From NCBI GenBank assembly GCA_002414385.1, contig DHZH01000006.1, positions 248,001-312,000 of the forward strand: DNA of 64,000 nt, written 5' to 3'. A model generated the notes under the pieces. It ran no database searches and had not been told where the DNA came from. It saw nothing but the letters and a program-made list of their open reading frames with translations. This DNA is from Gammaproteobacteria bacterium UBA5109 (GTDB lineage Bacteria > Pseudomonadota > Gammaproteobacteria > Pseudomonadales > Pseudohongiellaceae). The position numbers and the translations under genes were made by a program. Shown piece by piece: positions 24,937 through 33,197 of the stretch. Positions within the stretch are counted from its first letter, which is position 1; the number at the start of each line of letters is the position of its first letter.

Positions 24937-25281
24937 TACTCAGTACCGGCTGTCACAAATTTATTATTACGTTTTTATGGTAAACCGGCCTTTGGTCAGT
25001 TGAGTCTGTCCTTTTTGGCTGGTCTGGTTTTGGCACAAAAAAGTAAGCTGGAGAGCCATCAAGGACACCCACTTTTCAGCAATCAACAGCAATCAACAGC
25101 AATCAAGGACACCCACTTTTTTCGGTTGGCCTGCCACTAATGGGCGCCCTGGCTTGCCCCTGTTTCTCCTAATTAAGGTTATCTCACCAGTTTCATTCTT
25201 GAGCTGAATAATATATTTAAACTGCTTTACATAATACCTTTTATAGGTATTATAGTACCTTAAATAGGTATTATAGTTTAA
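24937..25281. repeat. Intergenic region with tandem and dispersed short repeats
   Basis: Two copies of ATCAAGGACACCCACTTTT (25058-25076 and 25102-25120) bracket a 10-base tandem repeat, AGCAATCAAC, present two and a half times (25078-25107). Echoes of CACCCACTT occur near 22440. Such GGACACCCACTTTT elements are widespread REP-like sequences. The right end of the gap holds the operator described separately. No gene is believed here. Confidence 0.6.
25231..25274 (+). promoter_or_regulatory. Double palindromic operator before the nucleotidyltransferase gene
   Basis: Site 1, ATAATACCT-TTTAT-AGGTATTAT (25231-25253), is a perfect 9-base inverted repeat. Site 2, ATAGTACCT-TAAAT-AGGTATTAT (25252-25274), has one mismatch. 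Their start-to-start distance is 21 bases, two helical turns. Site 2 ends seven bases before the ATG, leaving no Shine-Dalgarno. The HTH at the start of the encoded protein is the obvious candidate ligand (autoregulation inferred). Confidence 0.7.
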
Positions 25282-25887
25282 ATGAATATTTCCTCTATAG
25301 CAGACACTCTTTTCACTAAAACCCAGCAACGGGTTTTAGCCCTTTTCTTTGGTAAGCCAGATCGGAGCTACTATACCAATGAAATTTTTCGCCTGACGGC
25401 TATGGGGCGTGGAACCGTTCAAAAGGAACTGGAACGGCTGATATCTGCTGACCTGGTGACAGTCACCAAAATCGGTAACCAGAAGCATTATCAGGTAAAC
25501 CCTGGTAGCCCGGTCTATACTGAGCTATTGAGTATTGTGCGAAAGACATTCGGGGTAGCGGATGTGATCCGTGAGGCTCTGACGCCAATTTCAGACAAAA
25601 TCAGTTTTGCTTTCATTTACGGCTCAGTAGCAAAAAATACTGATACTAAAACAAGTGATCTCGATCTCATGCTGGTTGGTGAAGAGTTGAATTATGGTGA
25701 TGTAATGAGTTTATTGGTAGCAACAGAAGAAGAAATACAAAGGGTCATCAACCCAAACATTTTAACAACTGAGGAATTTAGCAAACGTTTGAAATCTGGT
25801 CGCAGCTTTATCAATAGAATAATTGAACAACCCAAAATAATGGTACAAGGAAGTATCGATGAGTTTGGAAAATTTAGAAAGGATTAA
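25282..25887 (+). CDS. HTH-nucleotidyltransferase (MntA-like antitoxin)
   Basis: Encodes 201 residues. Residues ~10-75 form a winged helix-turn-helix (YYTNEIFRLTAMGRGTVQKE, then a wing ending GNQKHYQVN). Residues ~105-195 form a minimal nucleotidyltransferase with YGSVAKNTDTKTSDLDLML, the GSx10DxD catalytic pattern. In MntA/HepT systems the nucleotidyltransferase AMPylates and silences a HEPN RNase. The next gene overlaps by 29 bases and is HEPN-like, fitting that model. A double palindrome just upstream suggests autoregulation through the HTH. Confidence 0.82.
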   Translation: MNISSIADTLFTKTQQRVLALFFGKPDRSYYTNEIFRLTAMGRGTVQKELERLISADLVTVTKIGNQKHYQVNPGSPVYTELLSIVRKTFGVADVIREALTPISDKISFAFIYGSVAKNTDTKTSDLDLMLVGEELNYGDVMSLLVATEEEIQRVINPNILTTEEFSKRLKSGRSFINRIIEQPKIMVQGSIDEFGKFRKD

Positions 25888-26257
25888 TAAACTCCATGTG
25901 GAAGCCCCTGATCAGGAAGAGATAAAAAACTTAATACTGGCTGCGTCGGAAAGATTGTCAGATTCTCAAAAAACCGGTTTATCCTACTCCAGCCGTTTTG
26001 ATCTGGCTTATAACGCCTCTCATGGATTGGCCCTGGCAGCACTTCGAGCAGCGGGATACCGATCCGATCAACGTTATATTGTGTTTCAATGTCTTCAGCA
26101 TACCTCCGGTTTAGCGAAGGGCAGGATCAGAATATTTTCAACTTGTCATGAAAGGCGTAATTTGGCGGAGTATGAAGGTCATTATGAGAAGGATGAGCAG
26201 TTATTGGCAGAATTGATAGATGCCGGCAATGCGCTACTGACTGAATTTCAGGTTTAA
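25859..26257 (+). CDS. HEPN-like protein, probable toxin partner
   Basis: Encodes 132 mostly helical residues. AYNASHGLALAALRAAGYRSD and the later ERRNLAEYEGHYE resemble HEPN-family proteins that pair with HTH-nucleotidyltransferases; the RNxxxYEG stretch may stand in for the usual R-x4-6-H RNase motif. AAGGAAG precedes the ATG, which lies inside the end of the nucleotidyltransferase gene. RNase activity and toxicity are inferred from the pairing, not shown. It is followed by a REP-like GGGTCAGAGTACTTTGA element at 26293. Confidence 0.65.
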   Translation: MSLENLERINKLHVEAPDQEEIKNLILAASERLSDSQKTGLSYSSRFDLAYNASHGLALAALRAAGYRSDQRYIVFQCLQHTSGLAKGRIRIFSTCHERRNLAEYEGHYEKDEQLLAELIDAGNALLTEFQV

Positions 26258-26292
26258 TTTACGAACTGCTTAAACTCACGGGGCAGCTCAAA

Positions 26293-26314
26293 GGGTCAGA
26301 GTACTTTGATATTT
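26293..26314. repeat. REP-like element, single copy
   Basis: GGGTCAGAGTACTTTGA begins at 26293 between the convergent HEPN-like gene and the broken zeta-toxin gene. It shares its core with copies at 8542 and 22350. Confidence 0.5.
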
Positions 26315-27115
26315 ATTTCCCGATTTTTGACAAATAATATTTCCAGAACCATTCGGGTAACGCCCCGGGATCCAAAGCTTTCAACTCTTCATCCCAGACT
26401 TTCTTTTCTTTTACTGCTTTGAAATGGGCAAAAGGTTCATGCCCGCTATCATCGTGAGAGTTGTCGAAAAAATAAGCCTGATAGGCTAACTGGGCAGCAT
26501 CATAAAGTAGCCCCAATGAGCGCGTATAGCGAGCTTTGATTTTTTCTCCGGCACGTCATGCCCGCCTTGCGGGGTGCGGACTTCTTTGATTCTGGATATA
26601 TTGATGAGAGGGCTTTCAGTCGCGATGAAATACAGATAGATTTTGTAACCCTGACTGGCAGCTTTTTTCATAAAGTCGAGTTTCGAAGGATGGGAGAAAA
26701 CCGTCTCGAATGAAATCTTCTTTTCCCGTTGTAAAAGCCGATTACGCAGAAAATCAGCCATTAATTGGGCCATGTGTTCATCCCAGGCTTTATCAACTAA
26801 TTTAAATTCACCGGCATTATTCAGCGTAAAACATTTTTTAAAACTGGCTTCCGGAAAGTTTTTATTAATCAAGCCTGAAAGCAGTGCATGTTCAGTAAAA
26901 TCAGTTCGTGTGATTTTCCCGGATTCATACTGCTTGAAAGAGAAGGAGCCTTGTCTGAGGTCATTGGCGATATCATCGGCATTAATATAGATGCCGAAAT
27001 CAATGGGGCGGCCATTCGCTTTGATATTTCGCAGGGCTTTGATAATGGTGCTTTTACCTGAACCATTGGGTCCGGCAAATACACGGAGCCTTTTATTGAA
27101 TCTAGCTGAAGGCAA
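26313..27115 (-). pseudogene. Zeta-toxin-like kinase, single-base frameshift
   Basis: The first ~200 residues carry a zeta-type P-loop, VFAGPNGSGKSTIIKAL, with YINADDIANDLR downstream, and reach PQGGHDVPEKK. There a run of six T (plus strand 26540-26545; A on the coding strand) puts the frame off. With a seventh base the protein continues as KARYTRSLGLLYDAAQLAY to the stop at 26313, giving ~267 residues as expected. Zeta toxins phosphorylate UDP-N-acetylglucosamine-type sugars; related chromosomal kinases vary. The start overlaps the upstream small gene by 14 bases. It could be a sequencing error, true decay or programmed slippage. Confidence 0.8.
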
Positions 27116-27341
27116 GTTTGCTTACGGCGGCTTTGACCTTGGCTTTCGGCGGCTTGTTTATCCTGGCAAGTTCTTCCGTTCTGCCATCCTGATATTTTCT
27201 TACGACTTTGTGGTCTTCCACTACAACGACTGAGCCGGCCGTTTCCATTGCCTGTTTCGAGGCTTGTTCAAAGCCGTTACGGGAAGCAGATTTAATGTGC
27301 CTTTTGGTAAGGTAATTGTCTGAATTACGTTTGCTAGCCAT
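27102..27341 (-). CDS. Small protein upstream of zeta kinase, putative antitoxin
   Basis: Encodes 79 residues, basic and without a recognised domain; a KPPKAKVKAAVSKLAFS tail and a strand-rich middle (AGSVVVVEDHKVVRKYQDG) are visible. It overlaps the zeta-like gene by 14 bases, the usual arrangement for a zeta antitoxin, so an antidote role is inferred from position. It is the last gene before the tmRNA-derived left junction at 27400. Confidence 0.6.
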   Translation of the reverse strand: MASKRNSDNYLTKRHIKSASRNGFEQASKQAMETAGSVVVVEDHKVVRKYQDGRTEELARINKPPKAKVKAAVSKLAFS

Positions 27342-27399
27342 ATGACTTCAAAATCAGGTGTTAAAAATACTACTTGATTGAGAATAGCACAAAATTTCC

Positions 27400-27426
27400 A
27401 AAATTGGTGGAGGCGGGGGGAGTTGA
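27400..27426. repeat. Left attachment repeat (attL), tmRNA 3'-end fragment
   Basis: AAAATTGGTGGAGGCGGGGG plus seven more bases, through AGTTGA, is identical to 45159-45185, which overlaps the CCA end and T-arm of the tmRNA. A further tmRNA-like piece, TGAACCCCCGTCC, occurs 99 bases on at 27526-27538, so this junction looks interrupted. Confidence 0.85.
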
Positions 27427-27543
27427 TTTAGGAATATATCCTGTTGATTATAAATAATAAATATTGGTTCAGATAATATTGATGTAGCTACTGATGTAGC
27501 ATTAAATTCCTGCTTGAAATGCAACTGAACCCCCGTCCAACAA

Positions 27544-29229
27544 TTATTTATGAATATGCCATTTTTCATTTGCAAGTTTAGCTAATTTTTCGGATCTTCT
27601 AAATATCTGAGTTCTACCCCAGGAATTCTCAGTGGGAATCTCAGATGTGAGTTTCAAAACTGATCTCCTATAAATATCTTTCTTTTCCCCGTACTTTTTA
27701 TTACTGACTGAGGAATTATCTTGGCCAGACAAAAGAGCTAAGTTGCCTAGATGATTAACTAAGGGTGAGAGTCTTTCTATTTGAGAAATTGTCCATTTTG
27801 GAGATTTTGCATTTTGTGGAAAGATGTGTTCTAAGGTTGCTCGAGATATTAGACTTCCATCTGGGTGAGAATAGTAATCTTCTAGTTGTCTTAGGATATA
27901 TGTTGCTTGACGGCTTTTTATTTTAGTTGATCCTTTAATGCCGTTAATCATTTGAGGTAAATCTGGAGAAACAGATAAAAAGATTTTTTTAACATCTTTG
28001 ATGGCATTTTCTTTTGATGAGGCGTTATTGATAGAAATAATTGCCTTGCTAAATGCTTCAGATAAATCCTTTATCTCAAAGCGGGAAAAAACATTATGTC
28101 TAATTATTAATGATTCAATATCTTTGATAATTTCAGTAAATTGCTTGGTCTTTTCAAAGCGTCTATAAACTGACATTAATAAAGGCAGAGCCTGTGTAAT
28201 TCCAAATATATTGTGTATCGCCCAAACCGAGTCTCTACTATCAAAATGTAATTCTCTACTTTCTTTTAATAAGATATAGGAATATATATAACAATCATTC
28301 ACGCAGTTTTGTGCAAACTCTAAAGCTGATATCTCGCTAGTATCAAGGTAATCGCAGACTAAATCATAAAGTTTTGAGCTTTTTGTATTTCCAAACCTAG
28401 ATTGCCACATATGATGTAAATAGAGATCCGTACTTGATTTAGTCCTACCTAATAGGCTCTCAATTTCATCCCAGCATTGCCTTACCCGGCTTCGGTCATT
28501 TGCCTTACTGCTACTTATTAAAAGGTGACGAACTAAATCAGATTCAGTTAACGGCTTTCCTCGAACATTTATCCTCTCAAACACATTCATAGCATCACGT
28601 TCGCCTTTTACTGTGATACTTACCATCACTGTTTTTCTCGTTAAACATTTATTGATTTGGTCTAAGTACTCAAAACCATAATTATCCGTACTAATTATAT
28701 TACGCAAATTTGAATCAATAATATTTCTTGCTTGTTTGATTAACCCATTGGATTTATTTCTTGGAACTTGACCTTCTACTCTATCTCTTTTTTGAATGTA
28801 TGCTTGAAAGAATGCTTGATCTAAATCGCCTAATAAAATCGACCATCTATGACCGCCTTGTGGACCAGTAGAGTCAATGTAATTTTTTTGGATTTCATTT
28901 GCTAGTTCATTACCAATAATGCCGTAGAATTCTAGTGACAAATCACGAATTACTGATAGTAGGATTATGAATGTCGCCAGTCTTTGTTGTCCGTCTACAA
29001 TGTAATTTAAGTTTTTATCGATATTTGGCATCAGCACAATTGGGCCAAGAAAGTACATTTCGCCTATATGTCGTCTATTTGTAGGGTGTGCATATGAAAC
29101 AATATCATTGTAAAAATCAATTACGTTCCGGTTTTCCCAGCTATATCCTCTTTGATAATCAGGTACTCTTATCTGTTTATCATTACCAGAAAAAAGATCA
29201 AAAAAGGTAACTTCATTTGCTTCTATCAT
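27544..29229 (-). CDS. DUF262/DUF1524 protein, GmrSD-like (first)
   Basis: Encodes 561 residues. The N-terminal DUF262 domain shows VPDYQRGYSWE (residues ~22-32) and VDGQQRLATFIILL (~78-91), the DGQQR motif being the ParB-like NTPase signature of GmrS. The C-terminal DUF1524 domain has an HNH-type LEHIFPQ (His468) and HLGNLALLSG. Type IV GmrSD enzymes cleave DNA with glucosylated hydroxymethylcytosine; other DUF262 proteins target modified phage DNA or have unknown roles. The gene is strongly AT-rich and lies just inside the island's left end. Confidence 0.87.
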   Translation of the reverse strand: MIEANEVTFFDLFSGNDKQIRVPDYQRGYSWENRNVIDFYNDIVSYAHPTNRRHIGEMYFLGPIVLMPNIDKNLNYIVDGQQRLATFIILLSVIRDLSLEFYGIIGNELANEIQKNYIDSTGPQGGHRWSILLGDLDQAFFQAYIQKRDRVEGQVPRNKSNGLIKQARNIIDSNLRNIISTDNYGFEYLDQINKCLTRKTVMVSITVKGERDAMNVFERINVRGKPLTESDLVRHLLISSSKANDRSRVRQCWDEIESLLGRTKSSTDLYLHHMWQSRFGNTKSSKLYDLVCDYLDTSEISALEFAQNCVNDCYIYSYILLKESRELHFDSRDSVWAIHNIFGITQALPLLMSVYRRFEKTKQFTEIIKDIESLIIRHNVFSRFEIKDLSEAFSKAIISINNASSKENAIKDVKKIFLSVSPDLPQMINGIKGSTKIKSRQATYILRQLEDYYSHPDGSLISRATLEHIFPQNAKSPKWTISQIERLSPLVNHLGNLALLSGQDNSSVSNKKYGEKKDIYRRSVLKLTSEIPTENSWGRTQIFRRSEKLAKLANEKWHIHK

Positions 29230-29352
29230 TATGAATCACCAAATTTCCTTATAGTTCAGCATTCAGTTGGGAGGTGTATCAACACATACAACTTTCAAGT
29301 GAATTTTTTTAGATATATTTACTAGTTAAATCAAATAGCTACTAGAGAATGG

Positions 29353-31431
29353 TCAAATGCTTTCTTCTTCACCTAACTGCTTCTCTAGTGCTTGTCGAAC
29401 TAATCCAATAATGTAAGTAAGGTCTTCCTTTTTCTCCATTCGTGCTTCAACATTTCCATTTCCCCACCTTCCGAGATTAGTAGTGTCTCTGCATAATCCT
29501 TTGGGATCATCTATCTCAGGAAAATTTAAGTTCAAACTCAATCTCAAGCCTTTGGCCTGGGGGACGACATCGACGAAATTCGTCTCAGCTTTATATGCAA
29601 CGTAGAGTTTGAGAAATTCCTCGGATACGCACTCATCCAATGACAGGGCTGCAGTCCTGAATGTTTCAAACAATTCTCTGGTTAGCCCTCCTTGGAGATG
29701 AGGGTGATCGGAGATGGAATAAGTGGCTCCTTGTGGAGGCAATGGTTTGTAAGCTAATAATATATCTTCTGGTAGATTTGGTGCTTGCCATATTTCAGTA
29801 GCAGCTATAGCGAGTCTGTTTGCGCGCTCCTTAATTGCAGACTCATTCCATACTTCACAGCTTCCAAGACCTTTATTCAAACGAAGAGGGCTTTCTTTAA
29901 ATCCTCCTGAAATGTCACGTTTGTCTGTAAATGAATGGTCACTGTATTCAGAGTTATAACCTGTAAGAGTCAGATTGCCCAAGGTATGAAGATATTGCTC
30001 ATGAATTCGTTTCCAATCCTCGCCGAGATCTGATTGCCATTGAGTGTTTAAATTATCGTTCTGAGGCATGATGTGCTCAATAGTATAATCCTGCACGGGC
30101 ACTCGTTCTTTTCTACCATGATTCTCAAATCGGCGTAACCAATAGGACCGACGGTTGAACTTATAGAGATTCCTAATCTGAATCTGGCGTATAAATTCAT
30201 CGTCACCTGGAAATCGCCTGTAAGAAGGCAACATTAAAAATCTAGCTTTTACACTTTCTATATATCGATCTTTTTTTAACTGACGTATAAACGTGGCAAA
30301 TGTCTGGCGAAGTGAATTGGTAGGGATATCACATATAGCTCTACGAAAAACGTAGCTTTCTACCATACGTAGGACGGTCAGGAATTCATCTTTTGAAATT
30401 TGGTCCTGGTGGAAATCATGATATACCTCCATCAGCATCGGGTAACAAACATCCGCTCTAAGTTCCCTTATATCGTGGAAAGCCTCAGCCAACGACTGAT
30501 CTGTTTCTGTACCAAGTGCAATCCGGCAGTAGTAAGATGCAAATTCTTGGAGCGTTCCAAGCAGGGTTTCAATTTCAAGCGTCCGAGAATAGACTTTAAA
30601 TTCATCATATACATCCCCCTTACGGATACGAATATTCCCAGTGTGAATGACTAAGAAGAATCGTATGAATTCGTCGAATTCGTTTATATAGTTTTCGGCG
30701 CCAAATTCGACTTCCATGGGCCGCCAATAGTCATTATAGAGTCTTGTTTGGAGATCATGATCTAATCCAATTAGTATGAAGTTTCGGATTAAGTCAGCTT
30801 GAGTTAGTGCTTTACCAGTTGAATTCATACTCTCGAAGATCATTTGGGGATTATCGAGTCCTTGTTGTAAACAGACATCGACTATCATCAACTTTTTTAT
30901 ACCTTTCCAGACGACGTCTATGTGTGATTTAGCTATTTGTTCTACAAAGAAGTTGTAGTTCTCGATGATTCTGTAAGAGCTGTCATCACCTGGTTTCTTG
31001 TCATCAACTAAAAGCATTAGGGTTTCTTTGTCAGTTTGAGTCAGCAACATGCGATATGCTGCTTCACCTTTGCCATAGCGATTACGTAGATAGAGATCGT
31101 CGACTTGTGCCGCAGAGACAGGTTCAACCAGATTCTCTGCTTCTAGGCGTTTCTTCAGAGCGATTAGGAGCAACGTCATAGTAGTGATGCGTTGCTGGCC
31201 ATCAATTACCATCCAGCGAGGGATTGCGGCATCAACATTGGTTTCAGGAATATAAACAGCGGACCCGATGAAATGGCTTTTTAACTCAGGGTTCGAGCCG
31301 ACCCGAATGATATCATCCCAGAGTTGCTGGCAATGATTTTGTTCCCAGCTGTAGGTGCGTTGAAAAATCGGTATGATGAACTGCTTTGAACCTTCAAGAA
31401 GTTGTGTAAATTGTAGATCTTGAGCCTTCAT
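29353..31431 (-). CDS. DUF262/DUF1524 protein with DUF5655-like tail (second)
   Basis: Encodes 692 residues. DUF262 features are PIFQRTYSWEQ (21-31) and VIDGQQRITTMTLLLIAL near residue 75. The DUF1524 HNH site is YTIEHIMPQN (His453) with HTLGNLTLTGYNSEYSD behind it. Residues ~585-690 add a DUF5655-like module (RLSLNLNFPEIDD, RWGNGNVEAR). This architecture resembles single-chain GmrSD-type modification-dependent restriction enzymes. It is an independent neighbour of the first DUF262 gene, 123 bases upstream on the same strand, and the two are quite divergent, so they are not a recent duplication. Confidence 0.87.
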   Translation of the reverse strand: MKAQDLQFTQLLEGSKQFIIPIFQRTYSWEQNHCQQLWDDIIRVGSNPELKSHFIGSAVYIPETNVDAAIPRWMVIDGQQRITTMTLLLIALKKRLEAENLVEPVSAAQVDDLYLRNRYGKGEAAYRMLLTQTDKETLMLLVDDKKPGDDSSYRIIENYNFFVEQIAKSHIDVVWKGIKKLMIVDVCLQQGLDNPQMIFESMNSTGKALTQADLIRNFILIGLDHDLQTRLYNDYWRPMEVEFGAENYINEFDEFIRFFLVIHTGNIRIRKGDVYDEFKVYSRTLEIETLLGTLQEFASYYCRIALGTETDQSLAEAFHDIRELRADVCYPMLMEVYHDFHQDQISKDEFLTVLRMVESYVFRRAICDIPTNSLRQTFATFIRQLKKDRYIESVKARFLMLPSYRRFPGDDEFIRQIQIRNLYKFNRRSYWLRRFENHGRKERVPVQDYTIEHIMPQNDNLNTQWQSDLGEDWKRIHEQYLHTLGNLTLTGYNSEYSDHSFTDKRDISGGFKESPLRLNKGLGSCEVWNESAIKERANRLAIAATEIWQAPNLPEDILLAYKPLPPQGATYSISDHPHLQGGLTRELFETFRTAALSLDECVSEEFLKLYVAYKAETNFVDVVPQAKGLRLSLNLNFPEIDDPKGLCRDTTNLGRWGNGNVEARMEKKEDLTYIIGLVRQALEKQLGEEESI

Positions 31432-31619
31432 ATACTTCCCTGTCTTTGCGTTAAAATTTGGCTTGTTAGCATGGGAGCCAATATCACTAATTGCAGAATA
31501 TCAATTAACCACCATATGTTGAATACACATTTATAAACCTCGTCAGATGAAATTCAAGCAAAAATAGTAGCTAAAAGATACTAAACTTAAAAAATGGCCA
31601 TTTGAACTGAATTTCTTAT

Positions 31620-32720
31620 TTACTCTCCTTTTGTTTTCTTCATTTCTTTTATCACTGCTCTGGCAATTTCTTCAACATCAGAATCTGAAGGGTTTTCACT
31701 TGAATTTAAATTCTGAATAATCTCTTTTTGTCTCTCATGTGAAATATCACCATAGTTCGTCAATGTTGTAAGTACATCCTCATGCCCAAGGTTTTTGCTC
31801 CAGGCTTTGAATTGCTCAGGGGATTTACAACGCTTAAACCCAAGTGAAGTAAGTGTGTCCCTAAAGCTGTGTGGGTTAAAAGTTGGTAAGCCGGCAGCTT
31901 GAAATGATTCTCGGAATATCCGTCTTATAGGCCCAGCGTTTTTCCAGTGTTCTCGCTTTAATCCAGTAGCCTGGAAGCCGCTATTTTGGATTACTTCTAT
32001 CTTGGTGGAAGGGAACAAAGGATCACAATCTGCCCATAACAATTCATTTTTCAGATGATCAACCCAATCCTGCAATATCTGTTTAATATCATCACCTACC
32101 TCGAAAAATACTGTATCAAATGTCTTGCTGAACTTGGTTTTCACATCACGGGCATCCTGGTGTACAAGTCCAGCCTCCATATCAAGATGTTTCAGTTTGA
32201 ATGATGCAATGGCGCTGTCTCTAGCCCCTGTGAGGGCTGAAAAGGCAATTAGTGCCTTATCTCGCTTCTGAATATCCGTCTGAAAGGGCATGTGGGATAA
32301 TACTTCCTTTATCTGCTCTAGGCTGGGATACCTTTTCTGTCGTTTAGCAGTAGCCACCCGCACATCCTTCTCAGACATATTGAAGTATTCAGCATCCGAA
32401 TAGTTAATGGCTGATTTGTATCCCGGTTCTCTGGCGAGCCATTGGAGAAATGCTTTAAGGCAGTTCATGGTTCTGTTCATTGTGGATTTGCTTAACGGCT
32501 TTCCAGTTTTAGGATTGGTCTGCTTTCCCAGATATTTTTTAAATGCAACGGCTTGCTGGTGATGAAATCGCTTGAAATCTTTGTAAGCGTTAAAACCTTC
32601 AAATTGGGCCAATGCCCTCTCGACAGCATCTACCGAAGCCTCGGATTGTTGACGAGCTTCTTTTAAAAAGCGTCTATACTTGTGCTTGATACGCTCGTTT
32701 ACAGGGTTGTGGTTTTTCAT
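31620..32720 (-). CDS. Tyrosine recombinase/integrase (internal)
   Basis: Encodes 366 residues: an N-terminal SAM-like core-binding domain (~20-125) and a C-terminal catalytic domain with Arg in ALTGARDSAI, His-x-x-Arg in NPHSFRDTL and the region LGHEDVLTTLTNYGDIS holding the candidate nucleophilic Tyr. It is unlike the P4-type enzyme at the right end and lacks a DUF4102 arm-binding domain. With the two small genes upstream it forms a recombinase module whose own attachment sites are not evident, perhaps an older element inside the island. Confidence 0.87.
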   Translation of the reverse strand: MKNHNPVNERIKHKYRRFLKEARQQSEASVDAVERALAQFEGFNAYKDFKRFHHQQAVAFKKYLGKQTNPKTGKPLSKSTMNRTMNCLKAFLQWLAREPGYKSAINYSDAEYFNMSEKDVRVATAKRQKRYPSLEQIKEVLSHMPFQTDIQKRDKALIAFSALTGARDSAIASFKLKHLDMEAGLVHQDARDVKTKFSKTFDTVFFEVGDDIKQILQDWVDHLKNELLWADCDPLFPSTKIEVIQNSGFQATGLKREHWKNAGPIRRIFRESFQAAGLPTFNPHSFRDTLTSLGFKRCKSPEQFKAWSKNLGHEDVLTTLTNYGDISHERQKEIIQNLNSSENPSDSDVEEIARAVIKEMKKTKGE

Positions 32721-32759
32721 GCTATTTCCTCATCTAATAAATACACAAATTACGAAGGG

Positions 32760-33197
32760 CTAAGCCAACTTGCTTAATCGTTTTTGGCTTTGCGTATTTA
32801 TAAGCTCCAAATCACCTCGCCAGTTCTCGATATTGGAAAGTGAAACCTTCCTGAATATCTTGTTTAAACAACAGGGGCACTGCCCTGAAATAGATGCTCT
32901 TCCGGATTCTGAAACGTCCAAATAAATCTTGTTATTTAATGGAGAGACCGGCATCCTGCAACAAACACAGTAGATTTCACCAGGCTTACAAGGGCGCTTA
33001 TTCTTGCGACGGCGATTTTCCAGAAATTCACGCAGTTCCTGCCCTAGAATAAGTCTTGGGAACCCTGCTCCGCAGTCTTTCAAGCCCTCTTTAAGCCAGT
33101 TATTCACTGTATTCTTATGTACTTCATACAGTTCTGCTATCTCTTCTACTAGATAGCTTCGATTGATTTTGGCTAGCCTTGGGTTGTAATTAGCCAT
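32760..33197 (-). CDS. HTH and zinc-ribbon protein of the recombinase module
   Basis: Encodes 145 residues. The N-terminus is a MerR/AlpA-like helix-turn-helix (VEEIAELYEVHKNTVNNWLK). The middle is basic (NRRRKNKRPCK). Four cysteines in CVCC and CPCC with CKPG nearby suggest a zinc ribbon (~residues 70-115). It lies between the AlpA gene (one-base stop/start overlap at 33197) and the recombinase gene, so it is probably a DNA-binding accessory factor of that recombinase. No exact family name is known to me. Confidence 0.65.
   Translation of the reverse strand: MANYNPRLAKINRSYLVEEIAELYEVHKNTVNNWLKEGLKDCGAGFPRLILGQELREFLENRRRKNKRPCKPGEIYCVCCRMPVSPLNNKIYLDVSESGRASISGQCPCCLNKIFRKVSLSNIENWRGDLELINTQSQKRLSKLA

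Noticed and set aside
27400..27426. 3' end of a tRNA gene at 27.4 kb
   Set aside because: It matches the tmRNA 3' end exactly and stops in the T-arm; there is no cloverleaf upstream, so it is an attachment-site copy.
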